In this document: piece after piece, positions 51,620-59,589 of the stretch
Position numbering within the stretch: the first letter of the stretch is position 1
How the letters are laid out: each line of letters begins with the position of its first letter
NCBI RefSeq assembly: GCF_040939305.1
Contig: NZ_CP162511.1
Coordinates: forward strand, 1,488,001-1,552,000
From: Herbiconiux sp. A18JL235
GTDB lineage: Bacteria; Actinomycetota; Actinomycetes; Actinomycetales; Microbacteriaceae
DNA length: 64,000 nucleotides
Reading direction: 5' to 3'
Made by a program: the position numbers and the translations under genes
Notes under the pieces: model-generated
The model's database searches: none
The model's input: the letters and a program-made list of their open reading frames with translations, nothing else
Told to the model about the DNA's origin: nothing

Positions 51620-52192
51620 TCAGCCGGGGAGGATCGACTCCGCCCACTCCCCGTTCGCGGCGCGCGCGAACTCCACCCGCCGCGACGCGGTGTCGGGGTC
51701 GCCGTGCCAGAACGTCAGCCGCACGGGCTCCACGACGAAGCCCGCCCAGGTCTCGGGGGCGCTCAGCGTGCCCTCCGGGTGCTCGGCCGCGAACGCTGCC
51801 CAGCGCGCGAGGCGCTCCTCGTGGTCGAGCATCGCGAGCTCGGGGGTGTTGAGCCAGGCCAGCAGCTGGAGGTAGCGCGAGCGGTGCGCGTACGCCCGGT
51901 CGAGCTCGTCGGCGGATGCGGGACTCACGTCACCCTGCACCACCAGTTGTCGACCGGGCCACACCAGCGTCAGCACCGCCCGCGGGGTCTCCGTCACGTC
52001 GCGCACCTTGCGCGAGCGCGAGTCGGTGTGGAAAAAGAACCCGGTGTCGTCGTATTCCGACAGGAGCACCGAGCGCGCATCCGGATACCCGGACGGGTCG
52101 ATGGTGCCGAGGGTCATGAGGGGTCTGACCGGGTCGTCGTTGCTCGGCAGCCACTCGGTTAGCAGCGCGGCAGCCGACGCGGGAAGGCTCAC
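51620..52192 (-). CDS. PdxH/PhzG-type FMN-binding oxidase-like protein
   Basis: 190 residues from GTG 52192, overlapping the creatininase-family stop. The FMN site of pyridoxamine-phosphate oxidases is present (PLMTLGTID, RSVLLSEYD, DSRSRKVRD, GRQLVVQGDV), and the C-terminus has WAGFVVEPVRLTFWHG. The substrate motif RLHDR of true PdxH is replaced by TASRRVEF, so pyridoxal phosphate synthesis is doubtful. As last gene of a catabolic operon it may oxidise another compound or use another flavin chemistry. Ends 74 bases from the convergent decarboxylase. Confidence 0.82.
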   Translation of the reverse strand: MSLPASAAALLTEWLPSNDDPVRPLMTLGTIDPSGYPDARSVLLSEYDDTGFFFHTDSRSRKVRDVTETPRAVLTLVWPGRQLVVQGDVSPASADELDRAYAHRSRYLQLLAWLNTPELAMLDHEERLARWAAFAAEHPEGTLSAPETWAGFVVEPVRLTFWHGDPDTASRRVEFARAANGEWAESILPG

Positions 52193-53022
52193 GAGGAGGC
52201 TCCGGCGGGCGTCGCACCGCCGGCCATGCCGCCGCCCGCACCGCCGGCCGCGTCGAACCGTGCGATCTCGGCGAAGGCGGCCACCGCATCCGTCACCGAC
52301 CTGTCGAACAGCTCTGCGCCGTAGGCGGCGTTCGCGCCGGTCGGGTCGCCGAGGGTGCCGTTCGTGGCGAAGTCGTTCGACAGCCAGCCGAAGGTCACCC
52401 GCTTGCGGAAGCCGATGTGCTCGTACTCGGCGAGGTGCGCGGGAACGCTCGGCTCGGCGACGGAGAGGTCGACGAGCTCGGGGCGCAGATGCTGCACGAG
52501 CGAGGTCTCGGCGTGACCGGCGTGGATGCCGAGACCGAGCTCTTCGGGGCCGTCGTGGTCGCCGGGAGGCACGGTGGCGCCCATGAGGAAGGTCTGCAGC
52601 CCGAAGCGGCGGCGGAGCTCCCGGCACGCCACCTGCAGCAGCGCGAGATTGCCGCCGTGGCCGTTGAAGAACACGAGCTTCTTCGCCGGGGTGGCGGCGA
52701 GCGAGCTGCCGAGCTCGACGACGGTCTGCATGAGGGTGTCCCAGCTGATCCACATCGTGCCGGGGGCCCAGTGGTGCTCGTCGGACTTGGTGTAGGCGAT
52801 CGTGGGGAGGATCCACACGTCGAGGCCCTTCGCGGCAGCGGCGTCGACCGCGGCGTTCGCGACGCTGTCGGCGATGAGGTAGTCGGTCATGAGCGGCAGA
52901 TGCGGCCCGTGGTACTCGATCGCCCCCGTGGGCAGCACGACGACGGAGTCGGGGCCGAGGGCCGCCGCCGCGGCGTTGCCGGAGAGCTCGGCGAGCTTGC
53001 GGGTGGAGGTCACGGCGTTCAT
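52189..53022 (-). CDS. Creatininase-family amidohydrolase
   Basis: 277 residues; ATG 53022 overlaps the FAD-oxidase stop. The metal-site residues of the family are all present: Glu, His and Asp in TGAIEYHGPHLPLMTD (about 32-47), His in NGHGGN (about 120) and Glu in HAGHAETS (about 167). Members include creatininase, the FAPy deformylase ArfB and the peptidase MftE. No gene for mycofactocin or creatinase is nearby. Coupling to an ABC importer and a CodA-like enzyme suggests hydrolysis of a cyclic or formylated amide. The C-terminal Gly/Ala-rich tail is variable. Confidence 0.88.
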   Translation of the reverse strand: MNAVTSTRKLAELSGNAAAAALGPDSVVVLPTGAIEYHGPHLPLMTDYLIADSVANAAVDAAAAKGLDVWILPTIAYTKSDEHHWAPGTMWISWDTLMQTVVELGSSLAATPAKKLVFFNGHGGNLALLQVACRELRRRFGLQTFLMGATVPPGDHDGPEELGLGIHAGHAETSLVQHLRPELVDLSVAEPSVPAHLAEYEHIGFRKRVTFGWLSNDFATNGTLGDPTGANAAYGAELFDRSVTDAVAAFAEIARFDAAGGAGGGMAGGATPAGASS

Positions 53023-54350
53023 GCCTTCTTTCCCGCGGTGGTGACGGTGCCGGGTGCCGGGAGCTTGCCCGGGTTGAGAAGCCCGTCGGGGTCGGTGGTG
53101 CCGGCGAGCTCACGGGTGCGCTCGACGTTCCAGTCGACGAACCACTGGTGCGGGCTGTGGTAACCCACGTCGATCGCGGTGAGGCGCTCGAACCCGGCGT
53201 ACACCTCCTCGGCGCTCACGTAGGGCGCGGCGAGCATGCCGATGGGGTGGTCGCGCTGGGCCTCGATGTGCAGCATGGCCCCAGGGTAGGCCTGATGCAC
53301 CTCGTCGAGCCGTTCGACGAGGGCGGCACCCGAGACCTCCACATGGAAGTAGGTCTCGACCGATGACTTCTGCAGCCACTCGATGGGGTGGTTGTAGCTC
53401 AGCATCGAGATCTTGACCGTGGCTTGCGGCCCCTCGCGCACCTCCTCGACACGACCGCCCGCACCCTCGACGAGCGCGGTGGCCGCGGCGACGGTGGAAG
53501 GGTCGAGGATGGCGCGGAGCGACGCACGGTCGCGGGGGATGGCGGGGTCGGCGGGAAGGGCGTTGGCGATGGTGGGCAGGTCGGCCGAGACGAGCCGCGG
53601 GGTGGGCTCGAGCCAGCCGATCTGGCGGATGATGCCGGTCGCGTCTTCGAAGGCCGGGAAGCTCGCGTAGAACCCGACCCACTCCTGCAGAGGCTCGAGA
53701 GCGATGGTGGCGCGCGCGATGATGCCCGCGGTGCCGTAGGTGTGCACGTAGGGCTGGGCCTCCTCGCCCTCCACGTGCACGAGCTCGGCGACGGGGGAGG
53801 CGTAGACCACGTCGAGACCGAGCACGTAGTCGCCGCTCATGTTGCTGCCGTGCTTGATCGAACCGGTGCCGCCCGAGCCTCCCGAGAGGAACCCGCCGAG
53901 GCTCGACTGGGCGGTGGAGGGGTACATGAGGATCTGCTGGCCGGCCTCGCGGGCGGCCTGCTCGATGGTGATCATGGGGGTACCGGCCTCGGCGGTGAGG
54001 TAGCCGTCGCCCACCTCGACGATGGCGCGGGCCTTCGACATGTCGAGCACGAGGCCGCCCCGCATCGGGATGGCCTGCCCGTAGTTTCCGGTGCCCTTGC
54101 CGCGGGGGGTGACGGCGACGCCGTGTCGCACGGCGGCGGCGACGGTCTCGGCGATCTGCTCGGCGCTCGCCGGGAAGGCGACGATGTCGGCGAGGCCGAG
54201 GGGCAGCTGCTCGCTCAGGATGGGGGACATCTTGGCGCCGTCGAGCGACGCCTTCTCGCGGCCGCGCAGTTCGGTGGTGACGCCGCGCGGGCCGAGGAGG
54301 GCGACGAGCTCGTCGGCGAGGGCGATGATCTGTTCGGCGGTGGCGGTCAT
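53019..54350 (-). CDS. FAD-linked oxidase (GlcD/PCMH family)
   Basis: 443 residues with AAAGGA upstream. The PCMH-type FAD-binding domain spans about residues 40-220, with AVTPRGKGTGNYGQA (about 99-113) and the pyrophosphate-binding SSLGGFLSGGSGGTGSI (about 155-171). The C-terminal half contacts substrate and ends DPDGLLNPGKLP, the conserved end motif of the family. Such flavoenzymes oxidise alcohols, hydroxy acids or amines. Its place between the ABC binding protein and the creatininase-like gene implies it acts on the imported compound or a product. Confidence 0.88.
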   Translation of the reverse strand: MTATAEQIIALADELVALLGPRGVTTELRGREKASLDGAKMSPILSEQLPLGLADIVAFPASAEQIAETVAAAVRHGVAVTPRGKGTGNYGQAIPMRGGLVLDMSKARAIVEVGDGYLTAEAGTPMITIEQAAREAGQQILMYPSTAQSSLGGFLSGGSGGTGSIKHGSNMSGDYVLGLDVVYASPVAELVHVEGEEAQPYVHTYGTAGIIARATIALEPLQEWVGFYASFPAFEDATGIIRQIGWLEPTPRLVSADLPTIANALPADPAIPRDRASLRAILDPSTVAAATALVEGAGGRVEEVREGPQATVKISMLSYNHPIEWLQKSSVETYFHVEVSGAALVERLDEVHQAYPGAMLHIEAQRDHPIGMLAAPYVSAEEVYAGFERLTAIDVGYHSPHQWFVDWNVERTRELAGTTDPDGLLNPGKLPAPGTVTTAGKKA

Positions 54351-54365
54351 GGTCGGCGGTCCTTT

Positions 54366-54476
54366 GCGAGCGGAGCGGGCGGTGCGGGCGGTGCGGATGC
54401 GGTGGGGGCGGTGCGGGCGGTGCGGATGCGGAGGGTGCGGTGCGGTGCGGGCGGTGCGGATGCGGTGCAGACGGAG
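54366..54476. repeat. G-rich degenerate tandem repeat
   Basis: Repeated GCGGTGCGG and GGATGCGGT words fill most of the 176-base gap between the binding-protein gene and the FAD-oxidase gene, with strong strand asymmetry (G-rich on the plus strand). It lies inside the leftward operon, so its C-rich transcript may be unstructured. No promoter is seen. Replication slippage is a plausible origin. Confidence 0.6.
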
Positions 54477-54526
54477 CGGGGCGGCCTGCGGCGGGGAGTT
54501 CCCACGCCGCAGACCGCCCCCGGGTG

Positions 54527-55702
54527 CTACTTGAGGCCGATCGAGGTGTCGATGAACTCGTTGGTGTAGAGGTCGGCGGTGGTGAGACCGTCGGCCGGCG
54601 CGGTGCCGAGGTCGGTGAAGACCGGAGTGGTCTTCTCGAGCAGCTCCGAGACGCGAGCCTCGTCGAAGTCACCGAGCGTGTCGTTCTCGCCGTTGCCGAC
54701 GATGCCCTCGTCGATCATGGTCTTCACCGAGTAGTCGGCGACGCCCTGCGAGTACACCCAGCCGGTGTCGAACTGGTCGACCAGGTCGAGGATGAGCGCG
54801 TTCGTCTTGGCCGGGTCGGCGAAGTAGTCGACCTCGGCCTGCTGCAGCACCGGCACCAGGGCCTTGAAGCACTCGCTGTTGGCCTCGAGGTCATCGGCGC
54901 GGGTGGCCATCGCCGACATGTAGAAGGGGTAGCCGGTGTCGTTGATGAGCTGGTACGCGACCGGCTTCATCCACGACTCGACCTCGTTCTCGTAGATGTA
55001 CGGTTCGGCCGAGGCGAAGCCCTGCTGAGCGTCCTTGCCGGCCGACGCGATGAACGAGGCGGGGGTGCCGTCGTAGGAGCCGTCGGCCTGGGCCTCCGGG
55101 ACGATGCCCGCGGCCATCAGGTACTCCATGTAGGCGGAGCCTCCGAAGTAGCGGATGACGGCGCCGTCGGCGACGATGTCCTGCACGGTCTTGGCGTCGG
55201 GGTGGGTCTCCGGGTCCCACATGATCATCAGCGGGCTGATGTCGAGCGGTGCGAACACGGCGGTGGTCGGCATCTCGGACGAGAGCTGGATCGACTCGTC
55301 GGTGGAGACGTAACCGAGCAGGATGTCGGGGTCGGTGTACATCTGGCTGGTCACCGTCTGGAAGCCGATGGCGGGGCCGCCCGAGCGGATCTCGACGTCG
55401 ACACCGGTGTACTCGCCACTCGACATGAGCGGGCCTGAGACCAGCTTGTTGTCGGCGTCGACGGTGTAGTCGTCGCCGAGCATCTGATAGAGGTGGCCGT
55501 GCTCGGCCTCGGGGTTCCAGTCGGTCTGGATGACGACCTTCGCCGGGCAGCCCGCCGCGGCGAGGTCGGTGGAGCCGATGGTGAGGTCGGCCGACGGGGT
55601 CGAGTCGGTCGCCGACGAGCCGCTGGAACAGGCGGTGAGGGCGACCGCGGTGACCGCGGTGAGACCGACGGCGATGGCGAGCCGGGATCGGGTGCTGCGC
55701 AT
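54527..55702 (-). CDS. ABC transporter substrate-binding lipoprotein (NMT1/THI5-like)
   Basis: 391 residues from ATG 55702 with AAGGAG five bases upstream. The lipobox VALTAC (about Cys 25) predicts membrane anchoring. The mature part starts VVIQTDWNPEAEHGHLYQM, the NMT1/THI5 opening used by HMP and pyrimidine binders (TDWNPEAEHGGLYQA-like). It shares only fold with the binding protein at 29625. The ligand is probably an N-heterocycle, given the amidohydrolase partners. Confidence 0.9.
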   Translation of the reverse strand: MRSTRSRLAIAVGLTAVTAVALTACSSGSSATDSTPSADLTIGSTDLAAAGCPAKVVIQTDWNPEAEHGHLYQMLGDDYTVDADNKLVSGPLMSSGEYTGVDVEIRSGGPAIGFQTVTSQMYTDPDILLGYVSTDESIQLSSEMPTTAVFAPLDISPLMIMWDPETHPDAKTVQDIVADGAVIRYFGGSAYMEYLMAAGIVPEAQADGSYDGTPASFIASAGKDAQQGFASAEPYIYENEVESWMKPVAYQLINDTGYPFYMSAMATRADDLEANSECFKALVPVLQQAEVDYFADPAKTNALILDLVDQFDTGWVYSQGVADYSVKTMIDEGIVGNGENDTLGDFDEARVSELLEKTTPVFTDLGTAPADGLTTADLYTNEFIDTSIGLK

Positions 55703-55797
55703 GGCTACTCCTTGGGTTCTGTGATGCAGGGGTGATGCGGAAGGGATGCTGCTGTGGTGCGGATGGGAAAAGGTCAGCTGGCGCTCGGTGCCTACTG

Positions 55798-56649
55798 TCA
55801 GCTCGCGCTGAAGTCGTACCATTTGCCGACGACGCGCTTGCCGAGCCAGCCGAAGAAGGCGAAGATGACGACTCCGAACAGGCTCGCGGTGATGATCGCG
55901 GCGAACAGCTCGGCCGACTGAACGCGGGACTGGTAGTTCGAGATGAGCGAGCCGAGGCCCGGCTCACCGCGACGGAAGAAGTAGTCGCCGACGATCGCGC
56001 CGACCACCGCGAGGCCCGCCGAGATGCGCATCCCGGCGAAGATGGCGGGAAGGGCAGCGGGGAACTCGAGCTTCGTGAGAACAGTCCACCGCGACGCCTT
56101 CTGCAGCTGGAACAGCTCGCGCTGACCCTTGTCGACCGACTGCAACCCGAACAGGGTGTTCGACACCATCGGGAACAGCGCGATCATGACGCAGACGATG
56201 ATGCGGGCCGGGTAGTCGAAACCGAACCAGAATCCGATGAGCGGAACCAGCGCGAGGATCGGGATGCACTGCAGGATGACGGCGTAGGGGAAGGTGGAGC
56301 GTTCGATCCAGCGCGCCTGCGACATGGCGACCGCCCAGGCGATGCCGATGACGATCGCGATGGCGAGGCCCACCAGCGCGACGACCGCCGTTCGGCCGAG
56401 CGCGATCATGATGTCGCCGAACACGTCGGGCTGGAAGAACGCCTCGGTGAAGATCTCGTGCGGCGGCGGCAGCAGGAAGCGGCGCTTCTCGTCGAGGAAG
56501 ACGTAGGAGACGAGGTACCAGACGGCGATGATGCCGAGCGCCACGAGAAGAGGGGGAACCCAGGTGGCGCTCTTCTTGCGCCCCGACTTCACGGTCGCGG
56601 GTCGCATCAGCGTGCGGTTCTTCGGCGGGGCCGGAGGGGTGGTGGTCAT
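55798..56649 (-). CDS. NitT/TauT-type ABC transporter permease
   Basis: 283 residues, six membrane helices, with the coupling loop FQLQKASRWTVLTKLEFP (about residue 175). AGGAGG lies nine bases before the ATG at 56649. Only one permease gene is present, so the channel would be a homodimer, unlike the two-permease system at 27014-29522. A 95-base gap without visible structure separates it from the binding-protein gene. Confidence 0.9.
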   Translation of the reverse strand: MTTTPPAPPKNRTLMRPATVKSGRKKSATWVPPLLVALGIIAVWYLVSYVFLDEKRRFLLPPPHEIFTEAFFQPDVFGDIMIALGRTAVVALVGLAIAIVIGIAWAVAMSQARWIERSTFPYAVILQCIPILALVPLIGFWFGFDYPARIIVCVMIALFPMVSNTLFGLQSVDKGQRELFQLQKASRWTVLTKLEFPAALPAIFAGMRISAGLAVVGAIVGDYFFRRGEPGLGSLISNYQSRVQSAELFAAIITASLFGVVIFAFFGWLGKRVVGKWYDFSAS

Positions 56650-56662
56650 GCTGTCATGCCTC

Positions 56663-57436
56663 CTAGTGGTGGCCTTCTCGGAGGGCGTGGGAGACCTTGC
56701 CGCAGAGCTCGGCGAACTCCGCTGTGAAGCGGATCTCGGGGTCGCGCGGGAAGGCGAAGTCGACGGGGAAGGTGTCGACGATCTTGCCGGGGCGACCCGA
56801 CATGACGACGACCTTCGTCGAGAGGTAGACGGCCTCGGAGACCGAGTGGGTGATGAAGAGCCCGGCGAACTGCTGCTCGGTGAACAGCTTGATGAGTTCG
56901 TCGTTGAGGCGCTCGCGGGTGATCTCGTCGAGGGCGCCGAACGGCTCGTCGAAGAGGAAGAGCTCGGGGTCGAGCGTGAGTGAACGGGCGAGCGAGGTGC
57001 GCATCTTCATGCCACCCGAGAGCGTCTTCGGCAGGTGCTTCTCGAAGCCCTTCAGCCCCACCAGCTCGATCGCCTCGGCGGCGGTCGTGCGTCGGGTGGC
57101 CTTCGGGATGCCGTTGAGCTCGGCGAGCAGTTCCACGTTCGACTGCACGTCGCGCCAGGGCAGCAGGGTGGCGTCTTGGAAGACGTAGCCGATGCGGGTG
57201 GTGTCGACCTCGGTCACGCCCTCGGTGGCCGGGGTGAGACCCGACGCGATGCGCAGCAGTGTCGACTTGCCGCATCCGGAGGGCCCGACGACGGTGACGA
57301 ACTCACCGCGGTTGACGGTGAGATCCACTCCCGAGAGGGCGGTGGTGCCGTTCGGGAAGGTCATCGCGACGTCTTCGAAGTGCAGCAGCTGGTCGGTCTT
57401 CGTGGAAGGCGCGGCTGTCGGTGGGGCGATGGTCAT
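56663..57436 (-). CDS. NitT/TauT-type ABC transporter ATP-binding protein
   Basis: 257 residues from ATG 57436 with GAGGTGAG upstream, preferred over ATG 57448. Walker A GPSGCGKST is near residue 51, the Q-loop is in FQDATLLPW, the signature LSGGMKMR is near 137, and Walker B LFLFDEPFGALDE is near 155. It begins nine bases after the amidohydrolase stop and drives the permease encoded next. Confidence 0.93.
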   Translation of the reverse strand: MTIAPPTAAPSTKTDQLLHFEDVAMTFPNGTTALSGVDLTVNRGEFVTVVGPSGCGKSTLLRIASGLTPATEGVTEVDTTRIGYVFQDATLLPWRDVQSNVELLAELNGIPKATRRTTAAEAIELVGLKGFEKHLPKTLSGGMKMRTSLARSLTLDPELFLFDEPFGALDEITRERLNDELIKLFTEQQFAGLFITHSVSEAVYLSTKVVVMSGRPGKIVDTFPVDFAFPRDPEIRFTAEFAELCGKVSHALREGHH

Positions 57437-57444
57437 GGTGCTTC

Positions 57445-58752
57445 TCACCTCGTTTCGAGAAGGGATTCGGTGGCCGGCACGGTCGGCTGACCGGTCGTCG
57501 GGTCGAGGGCGGGCAGGGCGATGCGGCGGGTGACCTCGCTGTGGGCGACGAGCCGGCCGCCGTGCACGACGTAGCGGTCGCCCGAGGCCTCGCCGATCAC
57601 CTGGGAGAGGGTGTCGCCGCGCACGGCGAGCAGCTCCGCCTTGGCGCCGACGGCGACTCCGGCCGTCGGCAGGCTCAGGACTGAGCGCGCCCCGTCGCTG
57701 ACCGCGGTGTAGGCCTCGTCGAGGGTGAGGTGACCGGCGGTCACGAGGAGCGAGGCGGTCTCGAGGGCGTCACTGCGGCCGACGGGATTGAACGGGTCGC
57801 GCACGTTGTCGGCGCCGGCGGCGAGGCGTGCCCCGGCGTGGAGGAGCTCCCGCACCGCGGTGAGACCGCGCGGGGTGGCGACCGGGTGCTCCCAGCCCTG
57901 CAGGTAGAGGTTTGTGATGGGGAGGGTGACGATGCCGATGTCGCTCGCGACGATCTCGGCGATCACCTCGGCGAGCTCGGCACGCTCGAGGGTGCCGAGG
58001 CGCACGCAATGCCCTGCGGTCACCGGCCGCTCGGCCGGCCAGTCGCGCACCACGGCGGCGAGGGTGCGCATCGTGAGGGCACCGTTGAGGCTCTCGTCGG
58101 TGTGCATGTCGACGCCGATGCCGCGATCGGTCGCGATGTCGAGGAGGCGGCGGAGGTCGGCATCCGGGTCGTCGGCGAGGTGCGGAGCGCCGCCCACGAG
58201 GTCGACGCCGAGGTCGAGCGCCGCGAGCACGTGCTCGCTGGGAACCGTGGGGCCGGCGAGCGCGGTGAGCTCGAGGTCGAGGAGGCCCTTCAGCTCCTCG
58301 CGCACCCGCACCAGTGCCTGCACCCCGCGCAGCGGCTGGTCGCCCTGCAGGATGTCGACGTGGCAGCGGATCGCGGTGGTGCCGTTGGCCAGCATGGCGA
58401 GCGCCTGACGACGGGCGCGGTCGGCGATGTCGTCGACGGTCATGCCGGCCGAGTAGCGCTTCCAGGAGTCGATGGCGAGACCGAGGTCGCCCATGGGCGG
58501 GTCGATGAGGTCCCAGGAGAGCGCCTTGTCGAGGTGCGCGTGCGGCTCGGCGGGAGCGGTGAGCAGAAGGAAGCCGCTGAGATCGAGGGTCGGCCCTGTC
58601 GAGCGCGGGTGATCGGCGGCGTCGCGGCGTCCTTCCGAGGAGGCGGGGGAGACCGACACCACGGTGTCGCCCGCGATCTCGACGTCGACCAGCGAGCCGT
58701 CGGGGAGGGTCGCGTTCGTGATGGCGGCGAGCTGGGCGGGGAGGGTCTCCAC
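57445..58752 (-). CDS. Cytosine-deaminase/AtzC-like amidohydrolase
   Basis: 435 residues from GTG 58752, with AAGGAGGG seven bases upstream. CodA-type metal ligands are present: HAH in EPHAHLDKALSW (about 70-81), a His in IRCHVDI, the HTDE motif with catalytic Glu in DMHTDESL (about 216), the His of AGHCVRLG, and Asp in GADNVRDP (about 313). The DNVRDPFNPVG form is closer to AtzC and other N-heterocycle hydrolases than to E. coli CodA. First gene of the leftward ABC operon, preceded by a full GlnR-type box. Confidence 0.87.
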   Translation of the reverse strand: METLPAQLAAITNATLPDGSLVDVEIAGDTVVSVSPASSEGRRDAADHPRSTGPTLDLSGFLLLTAPAEPHAHLDKALSWDLIDPPMGDLGLAIDSWKRYSAGMTVDDIADRARRQALAMLANGTTAIRCHVDILQGDQPLRGVQALVRVREELKGLLDLELTALAGPTVPSEHVLAALDLGVDLVGGAPHLADDPDADLRRLLDIATDRGIGVDMHTDESLNGALTMRTLAAVVRDWPAERPVTAGHCVRLGTLERAELAEVIAEIVASDIGIVTLPITNLYLQGWEHPVATPRGLTAVRELLHAGARLAAGADNVRDPFNPVGRSDALETASLLVTAGHLTLDEAYTAVSDGARSVLSLPTAGVAVGAKAELLAVRGDTLSQVIGEASGDRYVVHGGRLVAHSEVTRRIALPALDPTTGQPTVPATESLLETR

Positions 58753-58834
58753 GATGCATCCCTCCTTGCTGCGCGGCGCAGGGCCGACTCGGTGATGTTG
58801 ATGGGCTCAACACGGGCCACGCTACGGAGAGCGC

Positions 58835-58850
58835 GTTTCCATCACGTAAC
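58835..58850 (-). promoter_or_regulatory. GlnR-type box GTTAC-n6-GAAAC upstream of the leftward catabolic operon
   Basis: On the minus strand GTTAC, six bases, GAAAC, a full match to the GlnR consensus, about 83 bases before the amidohydrolase GTG. It lies in the 246-base divergent gap to the XRE-cupin gene. The rest of that gap holds a GTAAA (58867) and a possible -10 TACTGT (58913-58918) for the rightward gene. Confidence 0.65.
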
Positions 58851-58998
58851 GCAAACATTTCCCTCTGTAAATTCCGTTCCGCGCCGATTTCGCGCGGGAG
58901 CGACTTCGTGGTTACTGTCGTGGTGTTCCCTCGCGAACCCGGCCCCCGGCCGTTCCCGCCGGCCCGAGCCCGCCCCCGTCGAAAGCGGTACCCGACCC

Positions 58999-59589
58999 AT
59001 GTCCTCCAGCGTCGCCATCGATGAGCAGACCGTGCGGTTGGGTGCGCGCATCCGCTCGTTCCGGCTCGCCAGGGGGCTCACCCTGGTGGAGCTGGCGAGG
59101 CTCGCCGGCCTGTCGCATCCGTTCCTCAGTCAGCTCGAGCGGGGTCAGGCGAGGCCCAGCATGGTCTCGCTCGAACGCATCGCCCGGGCGCTCGGGTCGA
59201 GCCAGATCGAGCTCATCGCCGCTGCCACCGACGACCTGCTGCCTCCCGCCGGCGCCTCGCGTGTGTCGGTGGTGCACCGGCGCGAAGGGCCGCAGGGGCC
59301 GTTCGGTGGCGGTGAGGCGCGCATCCTGGTGCACGGCGACGTGTCGTTCGTGCCGATGGAGTTCCGCGGCCACAACCGTGAGCTCGGCGAGTTCTACCGC
59401 CACGACGAAGACGAGTTCCTGCACGTGGTGGCGGGTGTCGTGCTCGTCGATCTGGGCGACGAGGGGGAGCACCGGCTGGAGCCGGGCGACTCCATCCACT
59501 ACCGCGGCGGAACCCTCCACCGCTGGTGCTCCCTCGGCGAGGGCGAGTACCACCTGTTCATCGTGAAAGAGCGGAGGGCCGGCGCATGA
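58999..59589 (+). CDS. XRE-family regulator with C-terminal cupin domain
   Basis: 196 residues from ATG 58999. An N-terminal XRE helix-turn-helix (about 12-66: LARLAGLSHPFLSQLERG) is joined to a cupin (about 115-190: EFYRHDEDEFLHVVAG and GDSIHYRGGTLHRW) that retains several His/Glu ligands. Such proteins (PuuR/SutR-like) sense small nitrogen compounds. It is divergent from the leftward operon and is its probable local regulator. It overlaps the reductase gene by ATGA. Confidence 0.9.
   Translation: MSSSVAIDEQTVRLGARIRSFRLARGLTLVELARLAGLSHPFLSQLERGQARPSMVSLERIARALGSSQIELIAAATDDLLPPAGASRVSVVHRREGPQGPFGGGEARILVHGDVSFVPMEFRGHNRELGEFYRHDEDEFLHVVAGVVLVDLGDEGEHRLEPGDSIHYRGGTLHRWCSLGEGEYHLFIVKERRAGA

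Noticed and set aside
52189..53022. Mycofactocin peptidase MftE
   Set aside because: It is in the creatininase family, but no mftA-D genes are nearby. The operon partners are a transporter and hydrolases.
54366..54476. CRISPR array
   Set aside because: The repeats are short, degenerate and contiguous, without unique spacers. No cas genes occur in the window.
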